Below are positions 33,618 to 42,647 of a DNA stretch of 64,000 nucleotides, piece by piece. Location: assembly GCA_948470335.1 (NCBI GenBank), contig CAOKOL010000004.1, positions 1 to 64,000 on the forward strand. Reading direction: 5' to 3'. Position 1 is the stretch's first letter, and the number at the start of each line of letters is the position of its first letter. This DNA comes from an uncultured Lachnospiraceae bacterium (lineage in GTDB: Bacteria; Bacillota; Clostridia; Lachnospirales; Lachnospiraceae). Made by a program: the position numbers and the translations under genes. Under the pieces are notes generated by a model. The model did not search any database. It had not been told where the DNA came from and saw only the letters and a list, made by a program, of their open reading frames with translations.

Positions 33618-35357
33618 ATGGCATTTGACGGAACCGTAATCGCATGTATGGTAAAGGAACTGAAAGAACGCACGGAGGGGGGGCGGATTACGAAGATCGC
33701 CCAGCCGGAACCGGACGAGCTTTTGCTTACACTGAAAAAAGACAGGGATGCTTCCCGGCTGCTGATCTCGGCCAATGCCAGCCTCCCTCTTATCTATTTT
33801 ACCGATAAAAACAAGACAAGCCCCATGACCGCCCCCAATTTCTGTATGCTGTTGCGCAAGCATATCGGCACGGCCAGGATTGTGTCGGTGGTTCAGCCGG
33901 ATTTTGAACGGATTATCGATTTTACGCTGGAGCATCTGGACGACCTGGGGGACCTGTGCCGGAAGCATCTGATCGTGGAACTGATGGGAAAACACAGCAA
34001 TATCATTTTCTGCGACGAAACCTATAAGATCATCGACAGTATCAAGCACGTATCCGCCCAGGTCAGCTCGGTCAGAGAGGTGCTGCCGGGACGGGATTAC
34101 TTTATTCCCCGCACCGTGGAGAAGGAAAATCCCCTTCTGGCAGAAGAAGAAGGGTTCCTTTCCTTTCTGAACGATGCGCCCCAGCCGCTGTATAAGGCGC
34201 TGTACGGACACTATACCGGCGTCAGCCCTGCCGCCGCCCTGGAGATCTGCTGCCGGGCCTCCCTGGACTCCGGCCAGCCGGCCAATACGCTGAACGAACT
34301 GGAGCAGACCCACCTGTTCCGCACCTTCTCCTATTATTTCGAGGATATCGCCGGCGGCCGTTTTTCCCCGGCCATCATTTATCAGAACGGCGAACCGGTG
34401 GAATTTACGGCCCTGCCGACCAGTTGTTACGAAAACTGCGCCGTCCGTCCCTTCCCTTCCGTCAGTCTGGTGCTGGAAACCTACTACGCCGAGAAAAACG
34501 CCGTCACCAGAAGCAGGCAGAAGTCAGCCGATCTGCGCCGGATTATCCAGACCCTTCTGGAACGGAACGTGAAAAAACTGGAGCTGCAGGAAAAGCAGAT
34601 GAAGGACACGGAGAAAAAAGACAAGTACCGGATCTACGGCGAGCTGTTAAACACCTACGGCTATTCTTTAAAGGGCGGAGAACGCTCTCTGAAAGCGCTG
34701 AATTACTATACGGACCAGGAGATCGAGATTCCCCTTGACGAGACGCTGACCGCAAAGGAAAACGCCCAGAAATATTTCGACCGGTATAACAAGCTGAAAC
34801 GTACCTTTGAGGCGCTTTCCACCCTGCTGGTGGAAACCAGAGAAGAAATCGACCATCTGGAATCCATCGCCCAGGCCCTTGATATTGCCATGACCGAGGA
34901 AGACCTGGCGGAGATCAAAGAGGAGATGCGGGAATTCGGCTATATTAAGAAACGGGGACCGAAAGAAAAAAAGGGAAGGAACAAAAGCAGACCCTTCCAT
35001 TACATTTCTTCCGACGGCTTCCATATTTATATCGGAAAAAACAATTATCAGAATGAAGACCTGACCTTCAAGGTGGCGCAGGGCGGCGACTGGTGGTTCC
35101 ACGCGAAGGGCATGCCCGGCTCCCATGTGATCGTCCAGACACGGGGACAGGAGCTGCCGGACCGTACCTTCGAGGAAGCGGGCCGGCTGGCGGCTTACTA
35201 TTCCAAAGGACGGGGCGGCGACAAGGTGGAGATCGACTATATCCAGCGGAAGCATGTGAAAAAAGTAAGCGGCGCAAAGCCCGGATTCGTTATCTATCAC
35301 ACCAACTATTCCATGGTTTCGGCGCCGGATATTCAGGGGATTCAGGAGGGGGAATAA
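33618..35357 (+). CDS. rqcH: ribosome quality control protein RqcH (NFACT family)
   Basis: Binds stalled large ribosomal subunits and recruits tRNA-Ala to add C-terminal alanine tails that mark the peptide for degradation; older annotations call it fibronectin-binding protein. NFACT-N starts MAFDGTVIACMVKELKER, a long coiled coil spans about residues 290-430, and NFACT-R is recognised by FHIYIGKNNYQNEDLTFKVA and WWFHAKGMPGSHVIVQT. 579 aa is normal. Monocistronic, divergent from yicC. Confidence 0.95.
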   Translation: MAFDGTVIACMVKELKERTEGGRITKIAQPEPDELLLTLKKDRDASRLLISANASLPLIYFTDKNKTSPMTAPNFCMLLRKHIGTARIVSVVQPDFERIIDFTLEHLDDLGDLCRKHLIVELMGKHSNIIFCDETYKIIDSIKHVSAQVSSVREVLPGRDYFIPRTVEKENPLLAEEEGFLSFLNDAPQPLYKALYGHYTGVSPAAALEICCRASLDSGQPANTLNELEQTHLFRTFSYYFEDIAGGRFSPAIIYQNGEPVEFTALPTSCYENCAVRPFPSVSLVLETYYAEKNAVTRSRQKSADLRRIIQTLLERNVKKLELQEKQMKDTEKKDKYRIYGELLNTYGYSLKGGERSLKALNYYTDQEIEIPLDETLTAKENAQKYFDRYNKLKRTFEALSTLLVETREEIDHLESIAQALDIAMTEEDLAEIKEEMREFGYIKKRGPKEKKGRNKSRPFHYISSDGFHIYIGKNNYQNEDLTFKVAQGGDWWFHAKGMPGSHVIVQTRGQELPDRTFEEAGRLAAYYSKGRGGDKVEIDYIQRKHVKKVSGAKPGFVIYHTNYSMVSAPDIQGIQEGE

Positions 35358-35365
35358 GCCCCCTC
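35346..35365 (+). terminator. hairpin overlapping the rqcH stop codon
   Basis: GAGGGGG-AATAA-GCCCCCTC. The stop codon TAA sits in the loop. No T run follows, so its role as a terminator is uncertain. Confidence 0.4.
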
Positions 35366-35420
35366 TCATGGATCGCCTTGCCATAAGCCTCTCATCTCAT
35401 CTGCATATACAACCGTGAAA

Positions 35421-35452
35421 AGGCCACAGAGAAATCCCTTTCCCCGTGGCCT
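35421..35452 (-). terminator. intrinsic terminator of rpsU
   Basis: AGGCCAC/GTGGCCT stem followed by TTTTC on the minus strand, 14 bases beyond the rpsU stop. It may also stop rqcH transcription from the other side. Confidence 0.8.
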
Positions 35453-35465
35453 GACTTCATAGTTC

Positions 35466-35642
35466 TTAGTTGTACTTGCGTTTTCTTGCAGCTTCAGACT
35501 TTTTCTTACGTCTTACGCTGGGCTTTTCGTAATGCTCTCTTTTACGAATCTCCTGCTGGATACCAGCCTTTGCACAGTTTCTTTTGAATCTGCGTAAAGC
35601 GCTGTCTAAACTTTCATTATCTTTAACGATTACGTTTGACAT
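35466..35642 (-). CDS. rpsU: 30S ribosomal protein bS21
   Basis: 58-residue small-subunit protein, translated from the ATG at 35640-35642: [19 protein letters not shown], then [21 protein letters not shown] and a very basic tail ending KRKYN. This is a complete bS21 and matches the family in length. An AGG-rich Shine-Dalgarno sequence lies upstream, and a terminator follows. It is transcribed alone, convergent with rqcH. Confidence 0.97.
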   Translation of the reverse strand: MSNVIVKDNESLDSALRRFKRNCAKAGIQQEIRKREHYEKPSVRRKKKSEAARKRKYN

Positions 35643-35831
35643 AGCTCACACCTAACCTCCCTTCAGTTGTAAAATTGCGTTCCGGTACAACTGCACGGGT
35701 TATTCATAACGCATAACATAAGCCTATTATAGCACATTTTTGTCATTCGTCAATATGGAAATGAAACAACTTTCAAATCTTTTCTCAGGACTGTACATGG
35801 CTCCGCATCAGATGAAAACGCGGAATCCTTC

Positions 35832-36710
35832 CTATGACGCAAAGAATTCATCCACTCGTTTCTTAATCTCCGCGTGCTTTAAGCTTTTCAGCATATATCC
35901 CGCGGGTTTTAAGGACAGCACGCCGGTCACGGTATCCGAATCGCTTCTTGAGGTCAGGAAAATAACCGGAATATCTTTGGAACGTTCCTCTGAGCGGAGG
36001 AATTCCAGCGTCTGCCTCCCGTTGCAGATCGGCATATCATAGTCCAGAAGGATCAGATCCGGCCTGTTCAGGGTAACGGCACGGATAGCCGCCATGCCGG
36101 AATCCACCATTGACACGTCATAGTCCTCATGCAGCAGTTCATTCATCATTTGCCGTATGGTAGCGGAATCATCTACCAGAAGAATCTTCTTTTTGGGCGC
36201 ACCATGCTCCTGCTTCTCAAACTCCGTCAGATACTTCGCCACCTCGTCCATGGCATTGTCCGCTCCGATAGGCGTTCCCACCGGCTCCTGGGACATCTGA
36301 GGCGTCAGGATACTGCACGCGAAATACCCTTCGTCCGTGCCAAACAGCAGGCTGGCCACCGGTTTTTCCATCTCAAAGACCGTCCGGAACTGTCCGTAAG
36401 AGAGAAGGTTTTCCTCCTTCATAACCGAGGCCTCTCCCCGCAGGAAATAGTCCGTCACACGTCCCGCAAACCGCTGCATCGAATGTCTCGCGGCATGCAG
36501 CATCGCTCTGTCCAGTCTGCCGGATTTTTTGCCTACCACCTCGCCGATGGTGCCGAACAGCAGCCGCTCCTCAAAGGCCAGCAGAATCTCCTGGCGTTTT
36601 CCCTCTTTCTTCGTCTCATAAACCAGTCTGTAATATAAGCCGTTTCCGAATTTCTCTCCGTTGTAGACATCGCTGATCATCTTTGGTTTCAGGGAAAATA
36701 TATTATACAT
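35832..36710 (-). CDS. response regulator with unknown N-terminal domain
   Basis: A 292-residue protein with a C-terminal receiver domain: KKILLVDDSATIRQMM near residue 176, the phospho-acceptor in LILLDYDMPICNG and VIFLTSRSD. The N-terminal 160 residues (FGNGLYYRLVYETKKEG, LLAFEERLLFGTIGEVVG) are not a family I recognise; they may bind a ligand or partner. No output DNA-binding domain is present. The ATG at 36710 has no good ribosome binding site, and the frame is open for 19 more codons up to the stop of the hemerythrin gene, which is in the same frame. The two proteins may act as a signalling pair. Confidence 0.78.
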   Translation of the reverse strand: MYNIFSLKPKMISDVYNGEKFGNGLYYRLVYETKKEGKRQEILLAFEERLLFGTIGEVVGKKSGRLDRAMLHAARHSMQRFAGRVTDYFLRGEASVMKEENLLSYGQFRTVFEMEKPVASLLFGTDEGYFACSILTPQMSQEPVGTPIGADNAMDEVAKYLTEFEKQEHGAPKKKILLVDDSATIRQMMNELLHEDYDVSMVDSGMAAIRAVTLNRPDLILLDYDMPICNGRQTLEFLRSEERSKDIPVIFLTSRSDSDTVTGVLSLKPAGYMLKSLKHAEIKKRVDEFFAS

Positions 36711-36767
36711 TAACTGGCTGATCGCCTTATTCGCATCCGCGATTTCTTCCCCCGGCAGCAGATTCTC

Positions 36768-37199
36768 TCAGGTTCTCGCAGCTTTGCCCGTAATTGCCTG
36801 ATCCTCGGTCGTGGTATGCCCGATCAGCCATCCCACGCAGACGCCAAGAAAATGCTCCACCGCCTCCTGGGAATAGCCGGTCTGCTCCAGCTCCCGCTCC
36901 AGCGCCGGCAGCGTATTCTCACGGAACCCTTTGTGGATCCGTCTGTGCTGCGCAAGTCCCTCGTAATCAATGGATTCCATATAAGCTTCTTCATCCGCAA
37001 AATGCTTTACCGCATGCTCCTTGAATAGCTCAATACCCTTCCGGCACGCATGGCGGCTGTTTTTTCCGCCCATCCACATGCTCTTTTTCTGGGTAAATGA
37101 AAACAGTTTGTTAATGGATTCAAAAAGCTCACGATGCTCCTGATCAATGGAATCTACTCCGATGTTAAATTCTTCTTTCCATACATACTGTGTGTCCAT
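36768..37199 (-). CDS. bacteriohemerythrin
   Basis: A 143-residue hemerythrin-like oxygen/iron-binding protein. The ligand pattern of the di-iron site is complete: GVDSIDQEHRELF (first His), AVKHFADEEAYM (His and Glu), QHRRIHKGF (two His) and the C-terminal GHTTTEDQAI (His and Asp). In bacteria such proteins carry or sense O2 or NO. It is directly upstream of the response regulator, in the same frame and separated by one TGA, suggesting a shared redox-signalling role. Confidence 0.9.
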   Translation of the reverse strand: MDTQYVWKEEFNIGVDSIDQEHRELFESINKLFSFTQKKSMWMGGKNSRHACRKGIELFKEHAVKHFADEEAYMESIDYEGLAQHRRIHKGFRENTLPALERELEQTGYSQEAVEHFLGVCVGWLIGHTTTEDQAITGKAART

Positions 37200-37316
37200 A
37201 TGATATTACGCTACACAAAATATCAACAACCATATCCATATTGAAACGTCCGGCCCCCCTATATACCTGTTTGGATATTGTGTTTGGTAGCTTTTCCTCT
37301 CCTTTTTACTATTTTA

Positions 37317-39959
37317 TTATGAAAGCTGTTCTTTTGCCACTTCCACCGCTTTTTTCAGCGCTTCGTCAATTCCGTCCGGATTCTTTCCGCCGGCCTGGGC
37401 CATATTGGGACGTCCGCCGCCGCCGCCGCCCACCAAGGCAGCGATGGCCTTGATCAGATTGCCCGCATGTCCGCCGGCTTTCTGTGCCTCATCTGTCACC
37501 ATGGCCAGCAGATTCACCTTTCCGTCCGCCGCCGAAGCGATGACCACGATGCCCTCGCCCAGCTTGTCTTTAAGCTGATCTCCCAGGTTTCTCAGGCCGT
37601 TCATATCCACGCCCTCCACCTTTACGGGCAGCACCTTTACGCCCTTTACTTCCATCACCTGGCTCATCACGTCGCCCACGGACTCATTGGCCAGCCTGCT
37701 CTTTAATTTTTCATTCTCCGCCTGGACCGCTTTCAGCTCCGCCTGCAGCGACTGGATTTTCTTTACCAACTGAGCCGGCTCCGTCTTCGCCGTTTTCGCC
37801 GCCTCAAACAGTTCTTCTTCCAGTCCCCTGTAATATTCAAACACGCCGGACCCGGTCAGCGCCTCGATTCTCCTGACGCCCGCCGCAATGCCGGACTCGG
37901 ATATAATCTTAAATGCCGTAATCTCACCGGTGCCGGACACATGGGTGCCGCCGCACAGCTCTCTGGAAAAATCGCCCATGCTGACTACCCGCACGTCGTC
38001 CTCATACTTTTCGCCGAACAGCGCCATGGCGCCGGATTTTTTCGCCTCGTCGATATTCATTACTTGCGTTTCCACCGGCAGATTCAGGCCGATCTGCTGA
38101 TTCACCAGTTCCTCCACCCTTTTAAGCTCCTCCGGCGTCATGGCGGAGAAATGGGTGAAGTCAAAGCGGAGACGGTCTGCCGCCACATAGGAACCGGCCT
38201 GCTCCACATGGGTGCCCAGCACAAGGCGCAGCGCTTTCTGCAGCAGATGGGTGGCGCTGTGATTCTGAGCCGTATCCCTGCGGTTTACCGGGCATACGGA
38301 AAGCGTTACCCCATCGCCCACACGGAACATGCCGCCAAGCACCCGGCCCACATGGCCCACTCTGCCGCCTTTTAATTTAACCGTATCCTCTACCTGGAAT
38401 TTTGCGCCGTCAGCCCCGGTAATGGTTCCCACGTCGGCTTTCTGACCGCCCATCGTGGCATAAAAAGGCGTTTCCTTTACGATAATCGTTCCGGCCTCGC
38501 CGTCGGTAATCGCCTGCACCAGCTCCGTCTCCGTGGTCAGCACCGTGATCTCGGAATCCAGAGTCAGATGGTCATAACCGTCAAATACCGTGGTAACGGC
38601 AGGGTCGATCTCATCATATACCGTGGCGTCCGCCCCCATGTAATTGGTGGTTTTTCTGGCGGCACGGGCCGTCTGCCGCTGGTTCTCCATACAGGCTTTG
38701 AACCCGTCCTCGTCGATATCCATTCCTTTTTCTTCCAGAATCTCTCTGGTCAGATCAATGGGGAAACCATAGGTGTCATATAATTTAAAGGCATCTTCAC
38801 CTGACAGGGTTTTCCCGCCGGCTTTCGCCAGGTCTTCTTCCATAGAAGCCAGAATGCTGAGTCCCTGATCGATAGTCTTATAAAACTTGTTCTCTTCCTC
38901 CGTGAGAACCTTAAAGATCATCTCCTTCTTCTCATCCAGCTCCGGATAGCCGTCCTTTGACAGCTCGATCACCGTTTCGCTTAACTGGGCCAGAAACTGT
39001 CCTTCGATGCCCAGCAGACGCCCGTGACGGGCTGCCCGGCGCAAAAGCCGTCTGAGCACATAGCCCCGCCCTTCATTGGAGGGCATAATGCCGTCGGAGA
39101 TCATAAAGGTACAGGAACGGATATGATCGGTAATCAGCCGCAGGGACACGTCTTTTTTCCCGTCTGTCAGATATTCTGTCTTTGCCAGACGGCATACCTT
39201 GTCCAGCAGTGCCTTGATGGTATCCACCGCGAAAAGGGAATCCACATCCTGCACCACTACGGCCAGACGCTCCAGCCCCATGCCGGTATCAATATTTTTC
39301 TTTTCCAGGGTGGTATAATGGTTGTGGCCGTCATTGTCAAACTGGGTGAACACATTGTTCCACACTTCCATGTACCGGTCGCAGTCGCAGCCTACCGTGC
39401 AGCCCTCCTGACCGCATCCGTAAACTTCTCCTCTGTCATAATATATTTCGGAACAGGGACCGCAGGGGCCGGCGCCGTGTTCCCAGAAATTGTCCTCTTT
39501 TCCGAAACGGAAAATTCGCTCCGCGGGAATCCCCATCATATTGTGCCAGAGGTCGAATGCTTCCTCGTCCTCCTCATAAATAGAAGGGTAGAGACGGTCA
39601 GGATCAAGTCCCACCACCTCCGTCAGAAATTCCCATGACCAGGTAATGGCTTCTTTCTTAAAATAATCGCCGAAAGAGAAATTGCCCAGCATCTCAAAAA
39701 AAGTGCCGTGACGGGCAGTTTTTCCCACATTCTCGATATCGCCGGTTCTGATGCACTTCTGGCAGGTGGTCACTCTGGTCCTCGGCGGAATCTCCTGTCC
39801 CGTAAAATAAGGCTTCAAGGGCGCCATGCCGGAGTTGATCAGCAGCAGGCTGTTATCATTATGGGGAACAAGAGAAAAACTCTTCATGGCCAGATGGCCC
39901 TTGCTCTCGAAAAATTCCAAAAACATTTTTCGCAGTTCATTTACACCGTACTTTTTCAC
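37317..39959 (-). CDS. alaS: alanine-tRNA ligase
   Basis: Class II aminoacyl-tRNA synthetase charging tRNA-Ala. Parts in order: catalytic core with FLEFFESKGHLAMKSFSLVP and the active-site block RHGTFFEMLGNFSFGDYF, the editing domain HSATHLLQKALR with the zinc-binding RELCGGTHVSG, and the C-terminal DHHA1 domain with a glycine-rich end (VGGGGGGRPNMAQAGG). I take the GTG at 39957-39959 as the start (MKKYGVNELRKMF, 880 aa), 7 bases after GGAGG. The longest frame begins upstream of the promoter and cannot be right. AlaS also supplies the tRNA used by RqcH. Confidence 0.96.
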   Translation of the reverse strand: MKKYGVNELRKMFLEFFESKGHLAMKSFSLVPHNDNSLLLINSGMAPLKPYFTGQEIPPRTRVTTCQKCIRTGDIENVGKTARHGTFFEMLGNFSFGDYFKKEAITWSWEFLTEVVGLDPDRLYPSIYEEDEEAFDLWHNMMGIPAERIFRFGKEDNFWEHGAGPCGPCSEIYYDRGEVYGCGQEGCTVGCDCDRYMEVWNNVFTQFDNDGHNHYTTLEKKNIDTGMGLERLAVVVQDVDSLFAVDTIKALLDKVCRLAKTEYLTDGKKDVSLRLITDHIRSCTFMISDGIMPSNEGRGYVLRRLLRRAARHGRLLGIEGQFLAQLSETVIELSKDGYPELDEKKEMIFKVLTEEENKFYKTIDQGLSILASMEEDLAKAGGKTLSGEDAFKLYDTYGFPIDLTREILEEKGMDIDEDGFKACMENQRQTARAARKTTNYMGADATVYDEIDPAVTTVFDGYDHLTLDSEITVLTTETELVQAITDGEAGTIIVKETPFYATMGGQKADVGTITGADGAKFQVEDTVKLKGGRVGHVGRVLGGMFRVGDGVTLSVCPVNRRDTAQNHSATHLLQKALRLVLGTHVEQAGSYVAADRLRFDFTHFSAMTPEELKRVEELVNQQIGLNLPVETQVMNIDEAKKSGAMALFGEKYEDDVRVVSMGDFSRELCGGTHVSGTGEITAFKIISESGIAAGVRRIEALTGSGVFEYYRGLEEELFEAAKTAKTEPAQLVKKIQSLQAELKAVQAENEKLKSRLANESVGDVMSQVMEVKGVKVLPVKVEGVDMNGLRNLGDQLKDKLGEGIVVIASAADGKVNLLAMVTDEAQKAGGHAGNLIKAIAALVGGGGGGRPNMAQAGGKNPDGIDEALKKAVEVAKEQLS

Positions 39960-40068
39960 GATCATTCCTCCAAGACTGATGTTATCTGTATTCATGGTTC
40001 CGATGGGCCACACCGGAACATATCCGAAAAACGCTTCCTTAATATAATGGCCGCGCAGTTTTCGGATA
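39960..40068 (-). promoter_or_regulatory. structured 5' leader of alaS
   Basis: About 110 nt of untranslated RNA with two stem-loops: TATCCGAAAAC/GTTTTTCGGATA (arms 40058-40068 and 40021-40032) and GTTCCG/CGGAAC (39997-40019) just before the ribosome binding site. The T-box antiterminator consensus, common upstream of clostridial synthetase genes, is absent. Confidence 0.5.
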
Positions 40069-40074
40069 CAGTTT

Positions 40075-40103
40075 AGTCTATCATAGGGGAATACAATTTT
40101 CAA
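40075..40103 (-). promoter_or_regulatory. sigma-A promoter of alaS
   Basis: TTGAAA (40098-40103) and TAGACT (40075-40080) on the minus strand at 17-base spacing. Confidence 0.75.
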
Positions 40104-40180
40104 GTATATCGGTATAAAATGTCGGAGTAAACGTTTATTTACTACCAGGTAAAAACAAACCGCCTTTCAGCGATACGTTT

Positions 40181-40795
40181 TTACTTTTTCCTTTTGTTTT
40201 TGGACTTCTCCGGCTTCAGATAACCGTTCAGACCGGTGGTCAGCAACTGAAATATCGTATCTTCGGTTTCCTGATTATCGGGAAGTATACCCTCCACCAC
40301 ATATTTGGCGTACATGACCGTGGACGTAAGAACATGAAGCCACAGCAGATCCTGGTTCATCCGGTCCAGCGCCGGAAAAACCTTTTTAAAAAGCTGAACC
40401 ATTCCGATAAACGTGCCGAAATAGCTGATATCCCGGCTCTTATCGTACTTTGGAAAGAAAGCGCTGTCCCGGAACCGGTGGTAAAAAACGGTTTCATCCG
40501 GATGAGAAACCCAAAATCGGAAGTAGGGCAGCCACAGACTTTTTACGGCTCCCATGGGGTCGGTAACCATAAGCAGGGGGTTGAACTTCAGATGCTCAAA
40601 AATCGCCGCGGCCTGTTTGTCCACATATTGAAAGCTTTCGAGAATCAACTGATCCTTGCTTTCAAAATAACGGTACAACGCTCCGGGGGAGACTCCTGCC
40701 AGATCACTGACATTCTGGATACGCATCCCTTCAAGACCGTACTGACGCACGGCTTTCATCGCTGCGAAGATAATTCGTGTCCTGGTGTCATCCAA
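40181..40795 (-). CDS. TetR/AcrR family transcriptional regulator
   Basis: 204 residues with an N-terminal TetR helix-turn-helix (VSDLAGVSPGALYRYFESKDQLIL near residue 28) and a helical ligand-binding/dimer domain ending in a basic tail (KPEKSKNKRKK). The start is a TTG at 40795, 6 bases after AAGGGG; the ATG overlapping it is in another frame. It has its own promoter at 40845-40873 and sits between alaS and the surface-fibre operon. Its target is unknown; it may repress itself or a transporter elsewhere. Confidence 0.9.
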   Translation of the reverse strand: MDDTRTRIIFAAMKAVRQYGLEGMRIQNVSDLAGVSPGALYRYFESKDQLILESFQYVDKQAAAIFEHLKFNPLLMVTDPMGAVKSLWLPYFRFWVSHPDETVFYHRFRDSAFFPKYDKSRDISYFGTFIGMVQLFKKVFPALDRMNQDLLWLHVLTSTVMYAKYVVEGILPDNQETEDTIFQLLTTGLNGYLKPEKSKNKRKK

Positions 40796-40844
40796 CGGCG
40801 GCCCCTTCTTTCAAAAAATGTCTGTGTTTGCATTTCGGTTTTTA

Positions 40845-40873
40845 ATTATACACCACTCTGCCCCTGTTGACAA
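40845..40873 (-). promoter_or_regulatory. sigma-A promoter of the tetR-type gene
   Basis: TTGTCA (40868-40873) and TATAAT (40845-40850) on the minus strand with 17-base spacing. Confidence 0.8.
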
Positions 40874-40962
40874 TACTTTTCGTCAGCCTTATCCGTATTA
40901 TCAGCCTTATGCGGCTTTCCTCCGGACCGACTCGTTTCCCACAGGCCGATATCCGTTCCCGC

Positions 40963-41502
40963 TTACGCTTTCTGCCGTTCTTTTATCTTCTCCGCCAGCA
41001 TATGAAACATCACGCCACAGGCCGCAAAAGCTCCGGCATACAGCTTTCCCACGCCGCTGGCCAGGATCGACATCAACGTGCCCAGCATGGGGATATGGCA
41101 GGTTACTTTGCCGATCAGGCTGTCGTATTCCACCGGCATCACATCCTCCTGGCTGTTGGCGTCTCCCTTGGTGATAAATTCTCCTTCCACAAACCGGTTT
41201 TCCTCCACCCGATGGGTAATGACCGAGGAACTTCTCATAAAAGCGATAATTTCCCCCTCCCGGATTTCTTCCGGTTTCGTTCCCTTTACGTAGATCACAC
41301 TGCCGATCGGTATCTCCGGCTCCATACTGCCGCTGACAACCTCGTAGATCTGGTATCCCAGAAGGTTGGGGATGGTCAGCGGCAAAAATGCGCCGATTAC
41401 GCACAGCAATATCAGTGTTCCGGCAAGGCTGCAAAAAGCAGGCAGCCTGCTTTTTTTCCTCCCGGCTTTTGTCTGCCGGGAGGAATCAGGCTGCTTTGTC
41501 AT
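40963..41502 (-). CDS. sipW: SipW-type (ER-type) signal peptidase I
   Basis: Membrane signal peptidase of the archaeal/ER type that uses a Ser-His pair. N-terminal membrane segment (LAGTLILLCVIGAFLPL near residue 25), catalytic serine in VVSGSMEPEIPIGSV, catalytic histidine in SSSVITHRVEEN, and the acidic KGDANSQEDVMPV. Start at 41502 (MTKQPDSS) overlaps the upstream stop in an ATGA. In Bacillus SipW processes TasA and TapA; here it is the last gene of an operon with two TasA-like proteins, which fits exactly. Confidence 0.92.
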   Translation of the reverse strand: MTKQPDSSRQTKAGRKKSRLPAFCSLAGTLILLCVIGAFLPLTIPNLLGYQIYEVVSGSMEPEIPIGSVIYVKGTKPEEIREGEIIAFMRSSSVITHRVEENRFVEGEFITKGDANSQEDVMPVEYDSLIGKVTCHIPMLGTLMSILASGVGKLYAGAFAACGVMFHMLAEKIKERQKA

Positions 41503-42647
41503 GCTTTCTCCTTTTCCTTTTCTTTCTTTTTCTTCAGTATCAGCCAGATCACACATCCGATCAGCACCGCTCCGGACACAAGCACCGCTGCTGTGGGAAT
41601 GCCCAGGATTCTCGCGTCACTGCTTATATTAAAAAAGTTTGCCAGCGGCACTTCGTCGTCGTCCAGGTCTACCAGGTCATCCGGACTGTTGTCCAGCGGC
41701 ACTTCGTCATCAGGCATATTTGCCAGATCATCATCCCCTCCCGGACCGGGCGCATCCGCTTCTCCGGGGCCGGGGGCATCGTCATCTCCCGGTCCGGGCG
41801 CATCTGCTTCCCCGGGACCTGCAGGCGCATCCGCTCCTCCCGGACCTGCGGGCGCTGCCGCTCCTCCGGGTGTCCCGGGCGTAACCGTTCCGGGCGCCGG
41901 CGCCGCCGGCGGCACGATACCGGTTCCTCCCGGCAGCGTGGGCGCCGCCGGATTCTGCGTTCCCGTTCCGCCGCCTCCGTCTCCTCCCGGAGTCTGGTTC
42001 TCGTCAGGCGTCTCCGTTCCACCCTCCGATATCGGTGTATAAATAAAAGTAAACACATTCTCCGCCGCATTTTCCGACAGTGTTTTGGTCAGATTATAGG
42101 CCTGGGGCCGATAACCCTCTATATACAGATAGGCGATCACGGGCTTATCGCCCACATTTCCATAATATGTCTCACTGGGAGCCAGTGTGTTCCCGTCCCG
42201 GTCCTGGTAATTGATTACATAGGAAACCGCGTCGCCGAGAATCCCGTAAGCCACCACATAATCCTGATCCTCCGTCACCGTAAAGGCCGGATTCTGCTGC
42301 GCCTCGCTGTTATCCACACCGCTTTTTCTCAATCCCTTGACATAATACTTGCTGTTATCAAACACCTGAACGTCGCCGATCCGAAACTGCACCCCGCTGC
42401 CGTAAGCCACCGAAGAGTACTCCAGTACCTCGCCGCCGCCGATCGTTCCCTGACGCCCTGCATAAATCCGGATTTTATAGGAATATGGTTTTCCGCTCTG
42501 GTCAGACTGGGCAGCCTTTGCAGGCATCGCCGCCGTAAAAAGCATACACAGCGCGCCGACCATGCAGAACAGTTTCCCCAGCTTACCGGCTTTTCGCTTC
42601 CGTAAGCCCGGTCCTTGCAGATCCGGCTTCCTTATCCGCTCTCTCAT
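41499..42647 (-). CDS. MucBP-like surface protein with Pro/Gly-rich stalk
   Basis: A 382-residue exported protein. An N-terminal signal segment (LGKLFCMVGALCMLFTAAMPAKA) is followed by beta-rich domains. The second one (VSYVINYQDRDGNTLAPSE to YRPQAYNLT) resembles the MucBP mucin-binding fold. A proline/glycine/acidic stalk covers about residues 215-335 (repeats like PAGPGEADAPGPGDDD), and a C-terminal membrane helix ends in a lysine/glutamate-rich tail. There is no clear LPXTG motif. Likely membrane-anchored and part of the fibre base or cell attachment. Overlaps both neighbours by ATGA. Confidence 0.78.
   Translation of the reverse strand: MRERIRKPDLQGPGLRKRKAGKLGKLFCMVGALCMLFTAAMPAKAAQSDQSGKPYSYKIRIYAGRQGTIGGGEVLEYSSVAYGSGVQFRIGDVQVFDNSKYYVKGLRKSGVDNSEAQQNPAFTVTEDQDYVVAYGILGDAVSYVINYQDRDGNTLAPSETYYGNVGDKPVIAYLYIEGYRPQAYNLTKTLSENAAENVFTFIYTPISEGGTETPDENQTPGGDGGGGTGTQNPAAPTLPGGTGIVPPAAPAPGTVTPGTPGGAAAPAGPGGADAPAGPGEADAPGPGDDDAPGPGEADAPGPGGDDDLANMPDDEVPLDNSPDDLVDLDDDEVPLANFFNISSDARILGIPTAAVLVSGAVLIGCVIWLILKKKKEKEKEKA

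Noticed and set aside
33492..34313. Minus-strand frame of 273 codons across the start of rqcH
   Set aside because: Antisense to a certain gene, covers both divergent promoters, and shows no recognisable domain.
39960..40103. T-box riboswitch upstream of alaS
   Set aside because: The antiterminator consensus (GGTGG-ACCGCG type) is absent and the leader is too short for a full T-box.
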